Source of the DNA: JAPYTY01 sp036338435
GTDB lineage: Bacteria; Acidobacteriota; UBA6911; RPQK01; JADFOI01
NCBI GenBank assembly: GCA_036338435.1
Contig: JAYZCG010000052.1
Location: forward strand, 1-64,000
Direction of reading: 5' to 3'
Length of the DNA stretch: 64,000 nt
The notes below the pieces were generated by a model. It ran no database searches. It was not told where the DNA came from and worked only from the letters and a program-made list of their open reading frames with translations. This document shows positions 37,101-45,680 of this stretch, in pieces (within the stretch, counting starts at the first letter, position 1; each line of letters starts with the position of its first letter). The position numbers were made by a program, and so were the translations under genes.

Positions 37101-37913
37101 TTATTTGTGCGGGATCATCTCTAGATCGATCTGATGGCCATGTTCTACCCCTAGAGTATCGGCAGCACGCCTTTCGGATATCGCAATTTCGTAGTAACCA
37201 CTGCTACCAATTGTGTAAAAAATCTGCTCTGGTGGGGCTTCTGCATAAAATCTATAATGTTGACTGATCTGCTGACCATGCACGGAAAATCTAAGGAGGT
37301 CATTATTATCCAGTAATTGCGACACATGTTCCGGGGTGATGTTGGTAATAACATTGCCGAATGTGTCTATGTGAATCACGGTTCCCTCTAGGTGGGCAGA
37401 TGAAATTTTTTTAACTGAAGGAAGGCCGGCATTTAAATAGTTTTTTATTTCCGTTCCCAACTCTTCAATTGGTGTACCTCGCACTAGCCAGGCGGCAATT
37501 GGAGCAAAGACATCGCGTCCGTGAAAAGTTGGAGAAATCGGTTGCCGCGTGTGTTTATCCGACTCAATGGCAATGACCTTCTGGACAGATTCTTGATTGT
37601 AGATAAAAGAAAAGATGCCGTTGTCAGGACCTACAAAAAAATACTTCTCAGTCACCACGACAATACCTCGACGATCGGAGCCAACTCCCGGATCAACAAC
37701 GGCCAAGTGTACTGTCCTAGAAGGGAAATAAGAATAAGCACAGAGCAAACTAAAGGCGCCATCTAAGATGTTGTGAGAAGCGACGTCGTGAGTGATATCA
37801 ACTATTGAGGTATCGGGACAAATATCAAGGATGACTCCTTTCATAGCCCCTACGTAGTGTCCTCCGCCGAAGTCCGTGGTAAGGGTTATGATCGGCCGGG
37901 CTTCCTTTGTCAA
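37101..37913 (-). CDS. DUF62-type SAM hydrolase / SAM hydroxide adenosyltransferase
   Basis: 270 residues. Recognisable family sequence: ITLTTDFGGGHYVGAMKGVI, then DITHDVASHNILDGAF, AVVDPGVGSDRRGIVV and VGPDNGIFSF. The DUF62 fold binds SAM and splits it to adenosine and methionine, and relatives are the fluorinase and chlorinase. Fluorinase-type active-site swaps cannot be judged without an alignment. It is the last gene before the DAP operon and lies tail-to-tail with the cysteine desulfurase gene. Confidence 0.9.
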   Translation of the reverse strand: MTKEARPIITLTTDFGGGHYVGAMKGVILDICPDTSIVDITHDVASHNILDGAFSLLCAYSYFPSRTVHLAVVDPGVGSDRRGIVVVTEKYFFVGPDNGIFSFIYNQESVQKVIAIESDKHTRQPISPTFHGRDVFAPIAAWLVRGTPIEELGTEIKNYLNAGLPSVKKISSAHLEGTVIHIDTFGNVITNITPEHVSQLLDNNDLLRFSVHGQQISQHYRFYAEAPPEQIFYTIGSSGYYEIAISERRAADTLGVEHGHQIDLEMIPHK

Positions 37914-38060
37914 ATCTCCTCCAATCTAATGATAACAGACACTTACCTGATAACCGATACTGAGACAAAATGCAGGGTGTGGCTATGTGTGCCAGTAGGC
38001 AAACAACTACGGGATGTAGTTAATGAATTTGTGATTGGGACAATTGTGTAGACTTGAGTC

Positions 38061-38885
38061 TTATCGAAGCCAGTCTTCCAGTTGAACTGATTTTTCAGTT
38101 TTCCAATCCCGGTACTTAACGATTATAGGAGTATAAACTGAAAGCCCTTGGGACTTGCCATAGTCGGAGGTAATTGGGCGACTACCAGATACTACAACTG
38201 CCCCTTCGGGAATTTCCAAGGGCTTACCGTTTTGGGCTGTGAGCACTGTTTTTTGAGTCAGATCGTGTATTGGAGTACCTCGAGTTAAAATGACACCAGC
38301 GGCCAATATAGCTCCTTTCCGGACAATCGTGCCTTCATAGATGCCGCAGTTACCTCCCACCAGAACTTCATCTTCCACGATAACTGGAAGGGCACCTACC
38401 GGTTCTAGGACGCCTCCGATTTGGGCGGCTGCACTGATGTGAACTCGCTTTCCAATCTGTGCGCAAGATCCTACTAGAGCGTGGGAATCTACCATGGTCC
38501 CCTCATCTATATAGGCGCCCACGTTGACGTACATTGGGGGCATACACGTCACACCAGAGGCCACGTAAGCTCCACGACGAATGGAGGACCCACCGGGTAC
38601 TAGTCGAACGCCAGAGTCGAGATGTAGGGACTTGAGGGGAAAGGTATCTTTGTCAAAGAAACGGAAATGTGTGTCAATGGATTGATCCGCTAGAGCCCCC
38701 ATTCGAAACCCTACCAGAATTCCCTTTTTGACCCATGTGTTGACTTGCCATTGGTTATCTACCCTTTCGGCAGCCCGAATCTCTCCACTGTCCAATTGAT
38801 CTAGAAAAGAATCTAGAGACTTGCGATCCTCTGTGTCAAACGTATCCTGGGCGTGGAGGAGTTGAATTGTTTCCTTGATGGACAT
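38061..38885 (-). CDS. dapD: tetrahydrodipicolinate N-succinyltransferase
   Basis: About 274 residues from the ATG at 38885; a TTG at 38903 overlaps dapA and is less likely. The left-handed beta-helix of hexapeptide repeats is clear: LVPGGSSIRRGAYVASGV, VNVGAYIDEGTMVDSHALVGSCAQIGKRVHISAAAQIGGVLEP, VEDEVLVGGNCGIYEG. It succinylates tetrahydrodipicolinate in the succinylase branch of lysine/meso-DAP synthesis. Last gene of asd-dapB-dapA-dapD; its ATG is five bases from the dapA stop. Confidence 0.95.
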   Translation of the reverse strand: MSIKETIQLLHAQDTFDTEDRKSLDSFLDQLDSGEIRAAERVDNQWQVNTWVKKGILVGFRMGALADQSIDTHFRFFDKDTFPLKSLHLDSGVRLVPGGSSIRRGAYVASGVTCMPPMYVNVGAYIDEGTMVDSHALVGSCAQIGKRVHISAAAQIGGVLEPVGALPVIVEDEVLVGGNCGIYEGTIVRKGAILAAGVILTRGTPIHDLTQKTVLTAQNGKPLEIPEGAVVVSGSRPITSDYGKSQGLSVYTPIIVKYRDWKTEKSVQLEDWLR

Positions 38886-38889
38886 AGTT

Positions 38890-39771
38890 TTAGACAAGAC
38901 CAAGCTTCTCGAGTTCTCGATCGATCGTTCGTTTGTTTTCTTCTTTCATGGAGCACAGGGGCAGACGATAAATTTCTTCAAGTTTGCCCATGCGAGATAG
39001 TGCATACTTGACGGGAATTGGACTGGTTTCTATAAAATTAAGCTCCATCAGATTAAGATACCGGTAATGTAGTTCACGGGCTCTTCCAAGATCTCCACGC
39101 CGACCGAGATCAACAATCTGGGTCATCTCAGTAGGAATGATGTTACTGGCTACTGAGATAAGACCCTCTGCTCCCATGGCCACCATGGGCAGTGTCATGC
39201 TGTCATCGCCTGAGAGGACAAGGAAATTTGAAGGTTTTCCCTCAAGGATCTTCATGATTTGCACTAAGTCACCACTGGCCTCCTTGACCCCTAAGATGTT
39301 GTCTATTTGAGCAAGTTGCAAAGTGGTTTCTGCAGTAATGTTAGTAACAGTTCTTCCCGGTACATTATAGACAATAACCGGGATGCTAATGGATCTCGCA
39401 ATTTCCCCAAAATGAAGTAATAGTCCTTCCTGGGTGGGTTTGTTGTAGTAAGGGGTAACAGCCAACAGGGCATCTGCACCGAGGTTTTCTGCTTTCTGAG
39501 CCAAATGGACAGCATGCGTAGTGTTGTTGGTTCCGGCTCCAGCCAGAATAGGAATGGCTCCAGAGGCTACTTCAACACAGGTGCTAATTACGTTGCAGTA
39601 TTCTTCTTCTGTAAGAGTCACACTTTCTCCCGTGGTGCCCACAGGAACCAAGAAGTCGATACCTGATTCGATTTGCCATTGAATGAACTCGCTGTAGGTT
39701 TTTAAATCAGGTTCACCATTGGGCCCAAAAGGAGTGACCAGGGCTGTGCCACAACCAGTTAAATCGATCAT
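38890..39771 (-). CDS. dapA: 4-hydroxy-tetrahydrodipicolinate synthase
   Basis: 293 residues. TIM-barrel with ALVTPF at the start, VPVGTTGESVTLTEEEY, catalytic Tyr in VIVYNVPGRT and Schiff-base Lys in ILGVKEASGD. It condenses pyruvate with aspartate semialdehyde. Its ATG overlaps the dapB stop by four bases. Confidence 0.96.
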   Translation of the reverse strand: MIDLTGCGTALVTPFGPNGEPDLKTYSEFIQWQIESGIDFLVPVGTTGESVTLTEEEYCNVISTCVEVASGAIPILAGAGTNNTTHAVHLAQKAENLGADALLAVTPYYNKPTQEGLLLHFGEIARSISIPVIVYNVPGRTVTNITAETTLQLAQIDNILGVKEASGDLVQIMKILEGKPSNFLVLSGDDSMTLPMVAMGAEGLISVASNIIPTEMTQIVDLGRRGDLGRARELHYRYLNLMELNFIETSPIPVKYALSRMGKLEEIYRLPLCSMKEENKRTIDRELEKLGLV

Positions 39772-40463
39772 TTATCATCTCCAAAAAACACTTTCTCAAA
39801 GTCGTAAAAACCCTGTTTCCCCTGGATCCACTCAGCGGCAATGATAGCTCCGCGAGAAAACCCTTCCCTGCTACGAGCACTGTGTTGGAGTGTCAGAGTA
39901 TCGAAAGGAGAGTCGAATCCCACCACGTGGTTACCAGGAATTGAACCGGCTCGTGTGCTGGAAGTTGGAATTTTGGAGCTGTACGATTCCAGTAGGATGT
40001 TTTGAAGACTCAGGGCAGTCCCTGAGGGGGCATCTACTTTTTGATCATGGTGGTCTTCGTGAATGAATGGACGGTAGTCCTCCCATCGAGCAAGTAGCTT
40101 TCCTGCCTGTCTGGTCAGGTAGAAAAGGGCTAGTACTCCCATGCTGTAGTTACTGGAGTACACGCATGTGCCATTCCCGGTCTCCACGATCTGGCGAACG
40201 ACATCGAGCTGACCGGTCCATCCAGTAGTTCCTTCAACAATGGGCAAACCGGCATCAACGGCGTTTTTGATGTTTGAGACAACTGCCTCAGCCACGGAAA
40301 AATCAATGACTACATCGGAGTCTTCTACCCACTTTCCAGAAAACCCTGTATCACCCGGGGCATCGTCTATATCAATGGTGTGAATGACTTCATGACCCAG
40401 TGTGAGTCCAACTTCCTCAATCATTCTTCCCATTTTACCGTAGCCAATCAGTGTGATGCGCAT
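39768..40463 (-). CDS. dapB: 4-hydroxy-tetrahydrodipicolinate reductase
   Basis: 231 residues, a bit short for the family (often 240-270). NAD(P) motif LIGYGKMGR, and the conserved segment HEDHHDQKVDAPSGTAL with its catalytic His and Lys near residue 135. It reduces the dapA product. The asd gene is about 30 bases upstream and dapA follows with overlap, so the three are one operon. Confidence 0.95.
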   Translation of the reverse strand: MRITLIGYGKMGRMIEEVGLTLGHEVIHTIDIDDAPGDTGFSGKWVEDSDVVIDFSVAEAVVSNIKNAVDAGLPIVEGTTGWTGQLDVVRQIVETGNGTCVYSSNYSMGVLALFYLTRQAGKLLARWEDYRPFIHEDHHDQKVDAPSGTALSLQNILLESYSSKIPTSSTRAGSIPGNHVVGFDSPFDTLTLQHSARSREGFSRGAIIAAEWIQGKQGFYDFEKVFFGDDK

Positions 40464-40494
40464 TGTTGTCTTTCCGTGCCGTTGTTCTTTTGTT

Positions 40495-41547
40495 TTACCC
40501 CTCTAGGAATCCCATTGCCACAGCTAATTCAGCATTCAAAACAGAGGCTCCTGCTGCTCCTCTAATGGTATTATGTCCCAGCACAACATACTTCAAACCA
40601 AATAAAGGACATTCTCTAACTCGTCCCACCAAAGCGCTCATTCCATTATATTTTTCAACATCCCGTCTCGGCTGTGGTCGGTTTTTTTCTCGAGTTACAG
40701 CTATAGGCTGTCGAGGTGACGAGGGTAGACTTTGGACCTGTTTCGATCCACGGAAGTCCTCCCAGCAATGGATGATCTCTTCAATCGAAGCCTTATTCTT
40801 CAAACTAAGTGAAACGCATTCTAGATGGCCTTCCTCTACGGGAACCCTGGTGGCATGGGAACTCACGGTAAATGCGGCCGGCTGAAAGCTCTCTTCCTCC
40901 AGGGCACCCAGGATTTTTTGTGTTTCTGTTTCAATTTTGTCTTCTTCGCCTGAAATAAATGGAATCACGTTGCCCAAAATGTCAATTGACGATTCACCGG
41001 GATACCCCGCTCCCGAAATGGCCTGGAGGGTCACCACATGGACACGTTCTAGCCCAAACATTTTGTGAAGTGGGCCAATGGAGAGCGCCAGGATGATAGA
41101 GGAACAGTTTGCATTGGCGACGATGGCCCCTTCCCAGCCTCGAACTTTCTGTTGCTGGGGGATGATTTTCAGATGTTCTGGATTCAGTTCCGTAACGACG
41201 AGTGGAACGTCCAAATCCATACGGTGATTTTTCGCATTGGAAAAAACCCAATACCCCTGCTGAGCAAAAGATTCTTCAACTTCTCCTGCGACTGAAGAGT
41301 CCAAACCCGAGAATACGACTTTGCATTGGAGATCAGGCCGGCACTCTTTGACCACGATGTCACGGACCGACTCGGGCATGGAAGCGGGCTGAATCCAATT
41401 AACCGCATCCTCATAACGTTTTCCAGAAGACCGCTGGGAAGCTGCTAATTCTCTTATTTCAAACCAAGGATGATTCTTTAGTTGTAGTACGAATTTTTGG
41501 CCGACCGTACCTGTGGCACCTAAAATACCCACAGGGATTTTCACCAC
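40495..41547 (-). CDS. asd: aspartate-semialdehyde dehydrogenase
   Basis: 350 residues, GTG start (a second GTG follows) with GGGAG upstream. NADP motif GILGATGTVGQKF, active-site Cys in VANANCSSIIL (about residue 148), AISGAGYPGESSID, and His in THATRVPVEEGHLECVSL-like region. The length and segments fit the longer archaeal/fungal-type ASADH subfamily. First gene of the DAP operon; a perfect TTGACA (41634-41639 on the minus strand) with a weak TATTGT box (41609-41614) may be its own promoter. Confidence 0.95.
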   Translation of the reverse strand: MVKIPVGILGATGTVGQKFVLQLKNHPWFEIRELAASQRSSGKRYEDAVNWIQPASMPESVRDIVVKECRPDLQCKVVFSGLDSSVAGEVEESFAQQGYWVFSNAKNHRMDLDVPLVVTELNPEHLKIIPQQQKVRGWEGAIVANANCSSIILALSIGPLHKMFGLERVHVVTLQAISGAGYPGESSIDILGNVIPFISGEEDKIETETQKILGALEEESFQPAAFTVSSHATRVPVEEGHLECVSLSLKNKASIEEIIHCWEDFRGSKQVQSLPSSPRQPIAVTREKNRPQPRRDVEKYNGMSALVGRVRECPLFGLKYVVLGHNTIRGAAGASVLNAELAVAMGFLEG

Positions 41548-41608
41548 GATTTTCTACTCCCTTCGTCTAATAATTGTGAGAAAAACTGATAATTCCCAAT
41601 GACTTAGC

Positions 41609-41639
41609 ACAATAGCACGAAAATGCTCATCAGTGTCAA
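41609..41639 (-). promoter_or_regulatory. possible asd-dap operon promoter
   Basis: On the minus strand TTGACA (41634-41639) is an exact -35 consensus, and TATTGT (41609-41614) is a 4/6 -10, with a long 19-base spacer. It lies downstream of the T-run that ends the candidate RNA, so asd need not be read from the RNA promoter. Confidence 0.4.
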
Positions 41640-41689
41640 GGAAACGCCTAGACTGGGTAACTTTGTAGAAAGCGGACCGCGTGCAGAAT

Positions 41690-42141
41690 AAAAAAAGCGT
41701 CCCAAGAGATACCCACACTGAGCCGATCCTGCTGGCCTGGGGAGATCTCTCTCCCGACCCCGTTAAGAGCCGGTTTCTACCCCCCCCCAAGTGGACGACT
41801 CCGGCGTCCCCCGAGCCCTCGGCCGACCCCCGAAAGAGTCTACCGACGACCCAGAAACCGGACCATCCTTCTCGCCCTGAATTCTCCCTTTCGAGAATCC
41901 TTCCAGGACGAAAGTTCCTGGCCTGTGCCCACGCCGGTCTATGCTCCCAACCTCCCGAAGGAAGCTGGTTTTCATCCCGGCCCGTTTCCACCTTGATTCC
42001 GCCCTACCGAAGTAGGCCGGCCTCCCGGCTTCCCCCCTTGCTCGCTTCCTCGTTCTCCTGACCGAAGCCCGGGTAACGAATCTTACAAACTCAGGGCCAC
42101 CGCCTCAGGGTTTCGGCTACTCGCGTTTACCCCTTGGGACG
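41690..42141 (-). ncRNA. large structured RNA gene of unknown family
   Basis: A GC-rich segment of about 450 bases with no credible protein. The two ends pair perfectly: CGTCCCAAG at the 5' end (42141-42133) with CTTGGGACG at the 3' end (41706-41698), and seven T follow (41696-41690), a terminator. Inside are a second 9-bp long-range helix (41770-41778 with 41853-41861), a 9-bp hairpin closed by a UUCG loop (41947-41968, some G-U pairs), a 5-bp UUCG hairpin (42003-42016), a helix with one bulge (42024-42032 with 42064-42073), and hairpins at 41740-41755, 41793-41809, 41825-41840, 41881-41898 and 41903-41921. A TAGAAT box lies 7 bases before the 5' end. No RNase P, tmRNA, SRP, 6S or group II domain V motif is visible. 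It could be a trans-acting RNA or, less likely, a huge leader of the asd operon. Confidence 0.75.
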
Positions 42142-42147
42142 TCTCTA

Positions 42148-42153
42148 ATTCTA
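42148..42153 (-). promoter_or_regulatory. -10-like box of the structured RNA
   Basis: Minus-strand TAGAAT matches TATAAT in five of six positions and sits about seven bases before the first base of the end-to-end helix, just where the transcript should begin. The -35 (TTTCAA, 16-base spacer) is poor. Confidence 0.5.
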
Positions 42154-42275
42154 CACACCTCTGGGGATATTGAAAGGGATAAAAACAGAAAAAATCAATG
42201 CACATAACATGTGCAAAGTTAACAATCGAATAAGAACATAGATTTAGAAAAGGTTTGGATGAAATCGCACACACA

Positions 42276-42330
42276 TTATCCACAGATTTTTCCACACTGG
42301 TCTCTAACTTTTTTTTTAGATATTTTGTAT
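42276..42330. other. two DnaA-box-like sites beside an AT-rich tract (possible origin element)
   Basis: TTATCCACA (42276-42284) is a perfect DnaA box and TTTTCCACA (42288-42296) is one mismatch away. A T-rich stretch follows (T9 at 42309-42317 then AGATATTTTG). The site lies where minus-strand genes (asd operon) give way to plus-strand genes. No dnaA or dnaN is present, and only two boxes are seen, so this may be an origin fragment, a DnaA-controlled promoter or a chance hit. Confidence 0.3.
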
Positions 42331-42339
42331 GCGGGTTTT

Positions 42340-42369
42340 TCAAAGTGTACTTTGATCGATTTAATCGAT
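42340..42369. promoter_or_regulatory. two abutting palindromes upstream of the TRAP operon
   Basis: TCAAAGT-GT-ACTTTGA (42340-42355) is a perfect 7-2-7 palindrome and ATCGATT-T-AATCGAT (42355-42369) is a perfect 7-1-7 one, sharing one base. Another ATTGATT copy follows. They lie about 150 bases before the TAXI gene and look like operator sites. The rest of 42370-42519 shows no gene. Confidence 0.5.
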
Positions 42370-42519
42370 TATATTGATTTTTATGGTGGCCTTAAAATTC
42401 TAGTTGAAAGGCAGTAGAGAAGTAACTAAAAAGTTGGCGCTGGCTGAACAAAGACGGTAGGCTAGACGTTGGATCAACTAATGGTGCGTTAGGGTAAAAG
42501 TTTTTGGTAGGGGTAGCTT

Positions 42520-43548
42520 ATGAAGATTGGGAGTGTTTTATTTTTAGTGGTGCAAGTTGCGGTAGGTCTGTCTGTCTTCATTTTATTAATTGCCTGCGGT
42601 CCTTCACCCGGACTTGAATCTTCAACAGGTGAGTCAGGCCCAGTACAACTGCGCTTTGCTACTTTTACAGAAGGGACGGCCTGGTACGCTTATGGAGCAA
42701 CCATAGCTGAGTTGCTTCGTCCCATCTTACCGGCAGGGTCAAGCCTGGATGTTTTGCCTTTGGCAGGAGGGGTGGCAAATCCTCAGCTGTTGGATGGGGC
42801 TAAGGCTGATTTCGCGATCAATTTCGCCATCAACACGCGGTGGGCCCAAGAAGGCCGGCTAATCTATAAGAGTCCTTTGGAAAGCTTACGAGGATTAGTG
42901 GGGGGGCTTGATGTGTACCATCTCCTGGCCGTGGCCCGCGAAGATCTGCCGATTCAATCGTTAGCTGAAGTTAGAGAAAAGAAAATGCCTCTCCGGCTTT
43001 ATACGATTACTGTGGGAGGACAGGGGGAACGAGCAACACAGATGCTTTTGGAAGCCTATGGGCTAAGTTACGAAGACATCAAAGCCTGGGGCGGTGAAAT
43101 ACATCACACTTCTTTTGATGTAATTAAAACGGCTTTTCAAGATGGCCGAGCGGACCTACTTGTTCACGGTACCCCCCCGAGTCACCCATCAGTAACTGAA
43201 ATTTCCGTCATGAGTTCAGTCAAATTCCTATCGCTGTCTGAAGATATTGTGAGCAGTTTGAGTGAGGACTATGGGATGGATGCAACCGTGCTCCCGACGG
43301 GAAGTTTTCGGGGACAGGACAAGGACGTACACACCGTTGGTTGGTCGGTGACTCTAGATGCTACGACTCAAATGTCGGAGGATATGGCTTACTTAATTAC
43401 TAAGACAATCCTTGAGGGCAAAGATCGATTGGGGGTTGCCCATAAGAGCCTAGAAGCTTTTGATATTTCAAGGGCAGCCAGTACAACAGGAGTTCCTCTC
43501 CATTTAGGTGCCGCTCGCTACTATAGAGAAATAGGCCTGTTGGAATAA
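42520..43548 (+). CDS. TAXI-family TRAP transporter solute-binding lipoprotein
   Basis: 342 residues. A lipoprotein signal ends in LLIACGPSPG; the mature protein begins with LRFATFTEGTAWYAYGATIAELL, typical of TAXI (TRAP-associated extracytoplasmic immunogenic) binding proteins. It captures an organic anion in the periplasm for the permease encoded next. Ligand unknown; TAXI proteins bind glutamate, succinate-type and other carboxylates. UbiD, cupin and DUF2848 genes downstream suggest a carboxylic-acid substrate. Confidence 0.88.
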   Translation: MKIGSVLFLVVQVAVGLSVFILLIACGPSPGLESSTGESGPVQLRFATFTEGTAWYAYGATIAELLRPILPAGSSLDVLPLAGGVANPQLLDGAKADFAINFAINTRWAQEGRLIYKSPLESLRGLVGGLDVYHLLAVAREDLPIQSLAEVREKKMPLRLYTITVGGQGERATQMLLEAYGLSYEDIKAWGGEIHHTSFDVIKTAFQDGRADLLVHGTPPSHPSVTEISVMSSVKFLSLSEDIVSSLSEDYGMDATVLPTGSFRGQDKDVHTVGWSVTLDATTQMSEDMAYLITKTILEGKDRLGVAHKSLEAFDISRAASTTGVPLHLGAARYYREIGLLE

Positions 43549-43604
43549 TTGAGGGAGGTTTGATCAGGAATTAGGATTCCTTCCCTCACAATGAATAGTA
43601 GCTG

Positions 43605-45473
43605 ATGCTAAAACAATTTTTTCAACTGGCTTCCTTGCTAGGCATTGCATGGTCGTCCTTTCAATTGTACACAGCAGGAGTGGGGTTTTTCCCTGAGATG
43701 ATCCAGCGCCCCCTGCATGTTGTTTTTGCTCTTTCATTAGCTTTCCTAGTGTATCCTGCTGTGAAAAAATCTCGAAGGACAGAAAGGTCCACGACCTTCT
43801 GTGGGGATGTAGCTTGGTACGACCTAGCTTTTAGTGCCCTAGCATTAGCTGGTGGAGTGCATCTAGTTTGGCATTACGAGCGCTTGGTAACTCGTATCTC
43901 GTTTGTCGACCCGCTACAAACCATGGACATTGTTGTTGCTTTGATGTTAATGGGGCTGACACTTGAGGCATGTCGGAGAATTGTGGGATGGAGCCTGCCT
44001 CTCATAGCCGGAGTCTTTCTTATCTACCAATTTACTGGGCCATGGATGCCCGGGCTCCTTCGACACGGTGGAATATTGCTGAGCGACTTGGCTGAGCAAC
44101 AGGGTTTGAGTGTACAGGGACTTTTTGGAATCCCTACCGGAGTAATTTCAAACTATGTTTTTTATTTCGTGCTCTTTGCTGCCTTCATGGAAGTTTCTGG
44201 AGGAGGGCAGTTGTTCATCGATCTGGCATTTCGTCTAACTGGCAAAAGGCGGGGTGGTCCCGCTAAGGGGGCCATTCTAGGCTCCAGCCTGATGGGAACC
44301 ATCAGTGGGAGTGCCGTAGCCAATGTCAGTGGCACGGGTGTTTTTACTATTCCTTTGATGAAGAAAGCTGGTTATTCGGCTCCCTTTGCCGGTGCGGTGG
44401 AAGCAGTAGCTTCAACAGGAGGTCAGTTAATGCCTCCCATTATGGGGTCTGCTGCCTTTATCATGGCAGAGATGGTGGGTATTCCTTATCTAGAGATTGC
44501 CCTGTATGCAGCAGTCCCAGCCATTGTCTACTATGTAGCTCTTTTTCTGATGGTAGATCTAAAGGCCAAAAAGGAGGGTCTAGTCGGTCTAAAGAAGGAG
44601 GAGTTGCCGCAGCTCAAAGATCTCCAGGCACGGTTGGTACTGCTTTTGCCCATGGCCGTCCTGCTGTACTACATTTTTGCCCGATACTCGTTACAAAGAG
44701 CCGCTTTTGTCGCTACCTTGGCAGTGGTGGCGTCCACTATGTTCAGTCGTACTACCCGTTTATCTTTCGCAGGAATATTAAAAGGTCTGGAGACCGGTGC
44801 GCGGCGTGCAATAGGAATTACAATACCGGCTGCTGCTGCTGGCATTGTAGTGGGTGTAGTGTCCTACACAGGCATTGGGTTGAAGTTCTCTAGCCTCATC
44901 ATTATGACTTCTGGCGGATACCTGGTTCCAGCACTGATTCTGATCATGATCGGTTGTATTATTCTGGGAATGGGAATGCCTACTAGCGGGGCCTATATAA
45001 TGGGCGCTATTTTGATGGCTCCTGCTTTGCAGAACATAGGTATAGCAGAGGTGCCATCTCATTTATTTGTTCTTTATTTCTGTGCCCTTTCAATGGTAAC
45101 TCCACCTGTGGCGTTGGCTTCTTATGTGGCTGCTAGCATCAGTGGATCAGGGATTATGGAAACGGGCTGGCGTGCACTTCAGCTAAGTTTTGCAGGGTTT
45201 ATTATTCCCTATGCTTTTGTTTTCAATCCTGCCATAGTTTTACAGGGAAGTTGGGAGCAGATTGTGTGGACGTCGGTCTCTCTGCTGGTGGGCACTTTTG
45301 CGTTGGCTGGGGCAATGATCCAGTATCTATTCCGAGCCAACCAAATATGGGAAACGCTTTTGCTATGGGTGTCTGCTCTACTTCTTATCGCCCCAGAATT
45401 CATTACGGATGGGGTAGGGCTTGTGGTTTTGGGAGTCGTGCTGATTAACCAGATTTGGCGGGGGGCGGATTAA
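43605..45473 (+). CDS. fused TRAP transporter permease (DctQM type)
   Basis: 622 residues and about 15-17 membrane segments. The first four helices correspond to the small DctQ-like part and the rest to the DctM-like part, fused as is usual for TAXI systems. The diagnostic region is KGAILGSSLMGTISGSAVANVSGTGVFTIPLMKKAG and VEAVASTGGQLMPPIMGSAAFIMAE (about residues 220-290), with GMGMPTSGAYIMGAIL later. It uses a Na+ or H+ gradient. Located 56 bases after the binding-protein gene. Confidence 0.92.
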   Translation: MLKQFFQLASLLGIAWSSFQLYTAGVGFFPEMIQRPLHVVFALSLAFLVYPAVKKSRRTERSTTFCGDVAWYDLAFSALALAGGVHLVWHYERLVTRISFVDPLQTMDIVVALMLMGLTLEACRRIVGWSLPLIAGVFLIYQFTGPWMPGLLRHGGILLSDLAEQQGLSVQGLFGIPTGVISNYVFYFVLFAAFMEVSGGGQLFIDLAFRLTGKRRGGPAKGAILGSSLMGTISGSAVANVSGTGVFTIPLMKKAGYSAPFAGAVEAVASTGGQLMPPIMGSAAFIMAEMVGIPYLEIALYAAVPAIVYYVALFLMVDLKAKKEGLVGLKKEELPQLKDLQARLVLLLPMAVLLYYIFARYSLQRAAFVATLAVVASTMFSRTTRLSFAGILKGLETGARRAIGITIPAAAAGIVVGVVSYTGIGLKFSSLIIMTSGGYLVPALILIMIGCIILGMGMPTSGAYIMGAILMAPALQNIGIAEVPSHLFVLYFCALSMVTPPVALASYVAASISGSGIMETGWRALQLSFAGFIIPYAFVFNPAIVLQGSWEQIVWTSVSLLVGTFALAGAMIQYLFRANQIWETLLLWVSALLLIAPEFITDGVGLVVLGVVLINQIWRGAD

Positions 45474-45680
45474 CCAAGTTGGTGACACTTCATTGAACGG
45501 TAAACAGCCACGCATTTATATATTGTTGTTGTGGATTCCAAATTATTTGTTTGGCATGTGTTAAGAAGCTTGCTCTCTTCACAGTGATTCGGTACCGTAT
45601 AGTTTCTCCAGAAATAGCTGTCCTGAAAGATACTAGAAAATTGAAAGTGAGGCGAAACATCTAATGCCAGGATTAAGACT

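Noticed and set aside
41554..42061. Long Pro/Ser/Arg/Gly-rich reading frames on both strands (41681-42061 plus, 41554-41991 minus)
   Set aside because: They are low-complexity products of a GC-rich structured RNA, have no ribosome sites, and contain no recognisable domain.
41690..42141. RNase P RNA, tmRNA, SRP RNA or group II intron domain V
   Set aside because: None of the highly conserved strings is present, such as the GAGGAAAGTCC and ACAGAACCCGGCTTA regions of RNase P RNA or the tRNA-like end of tmRNA. A formal covariance search is still needed.
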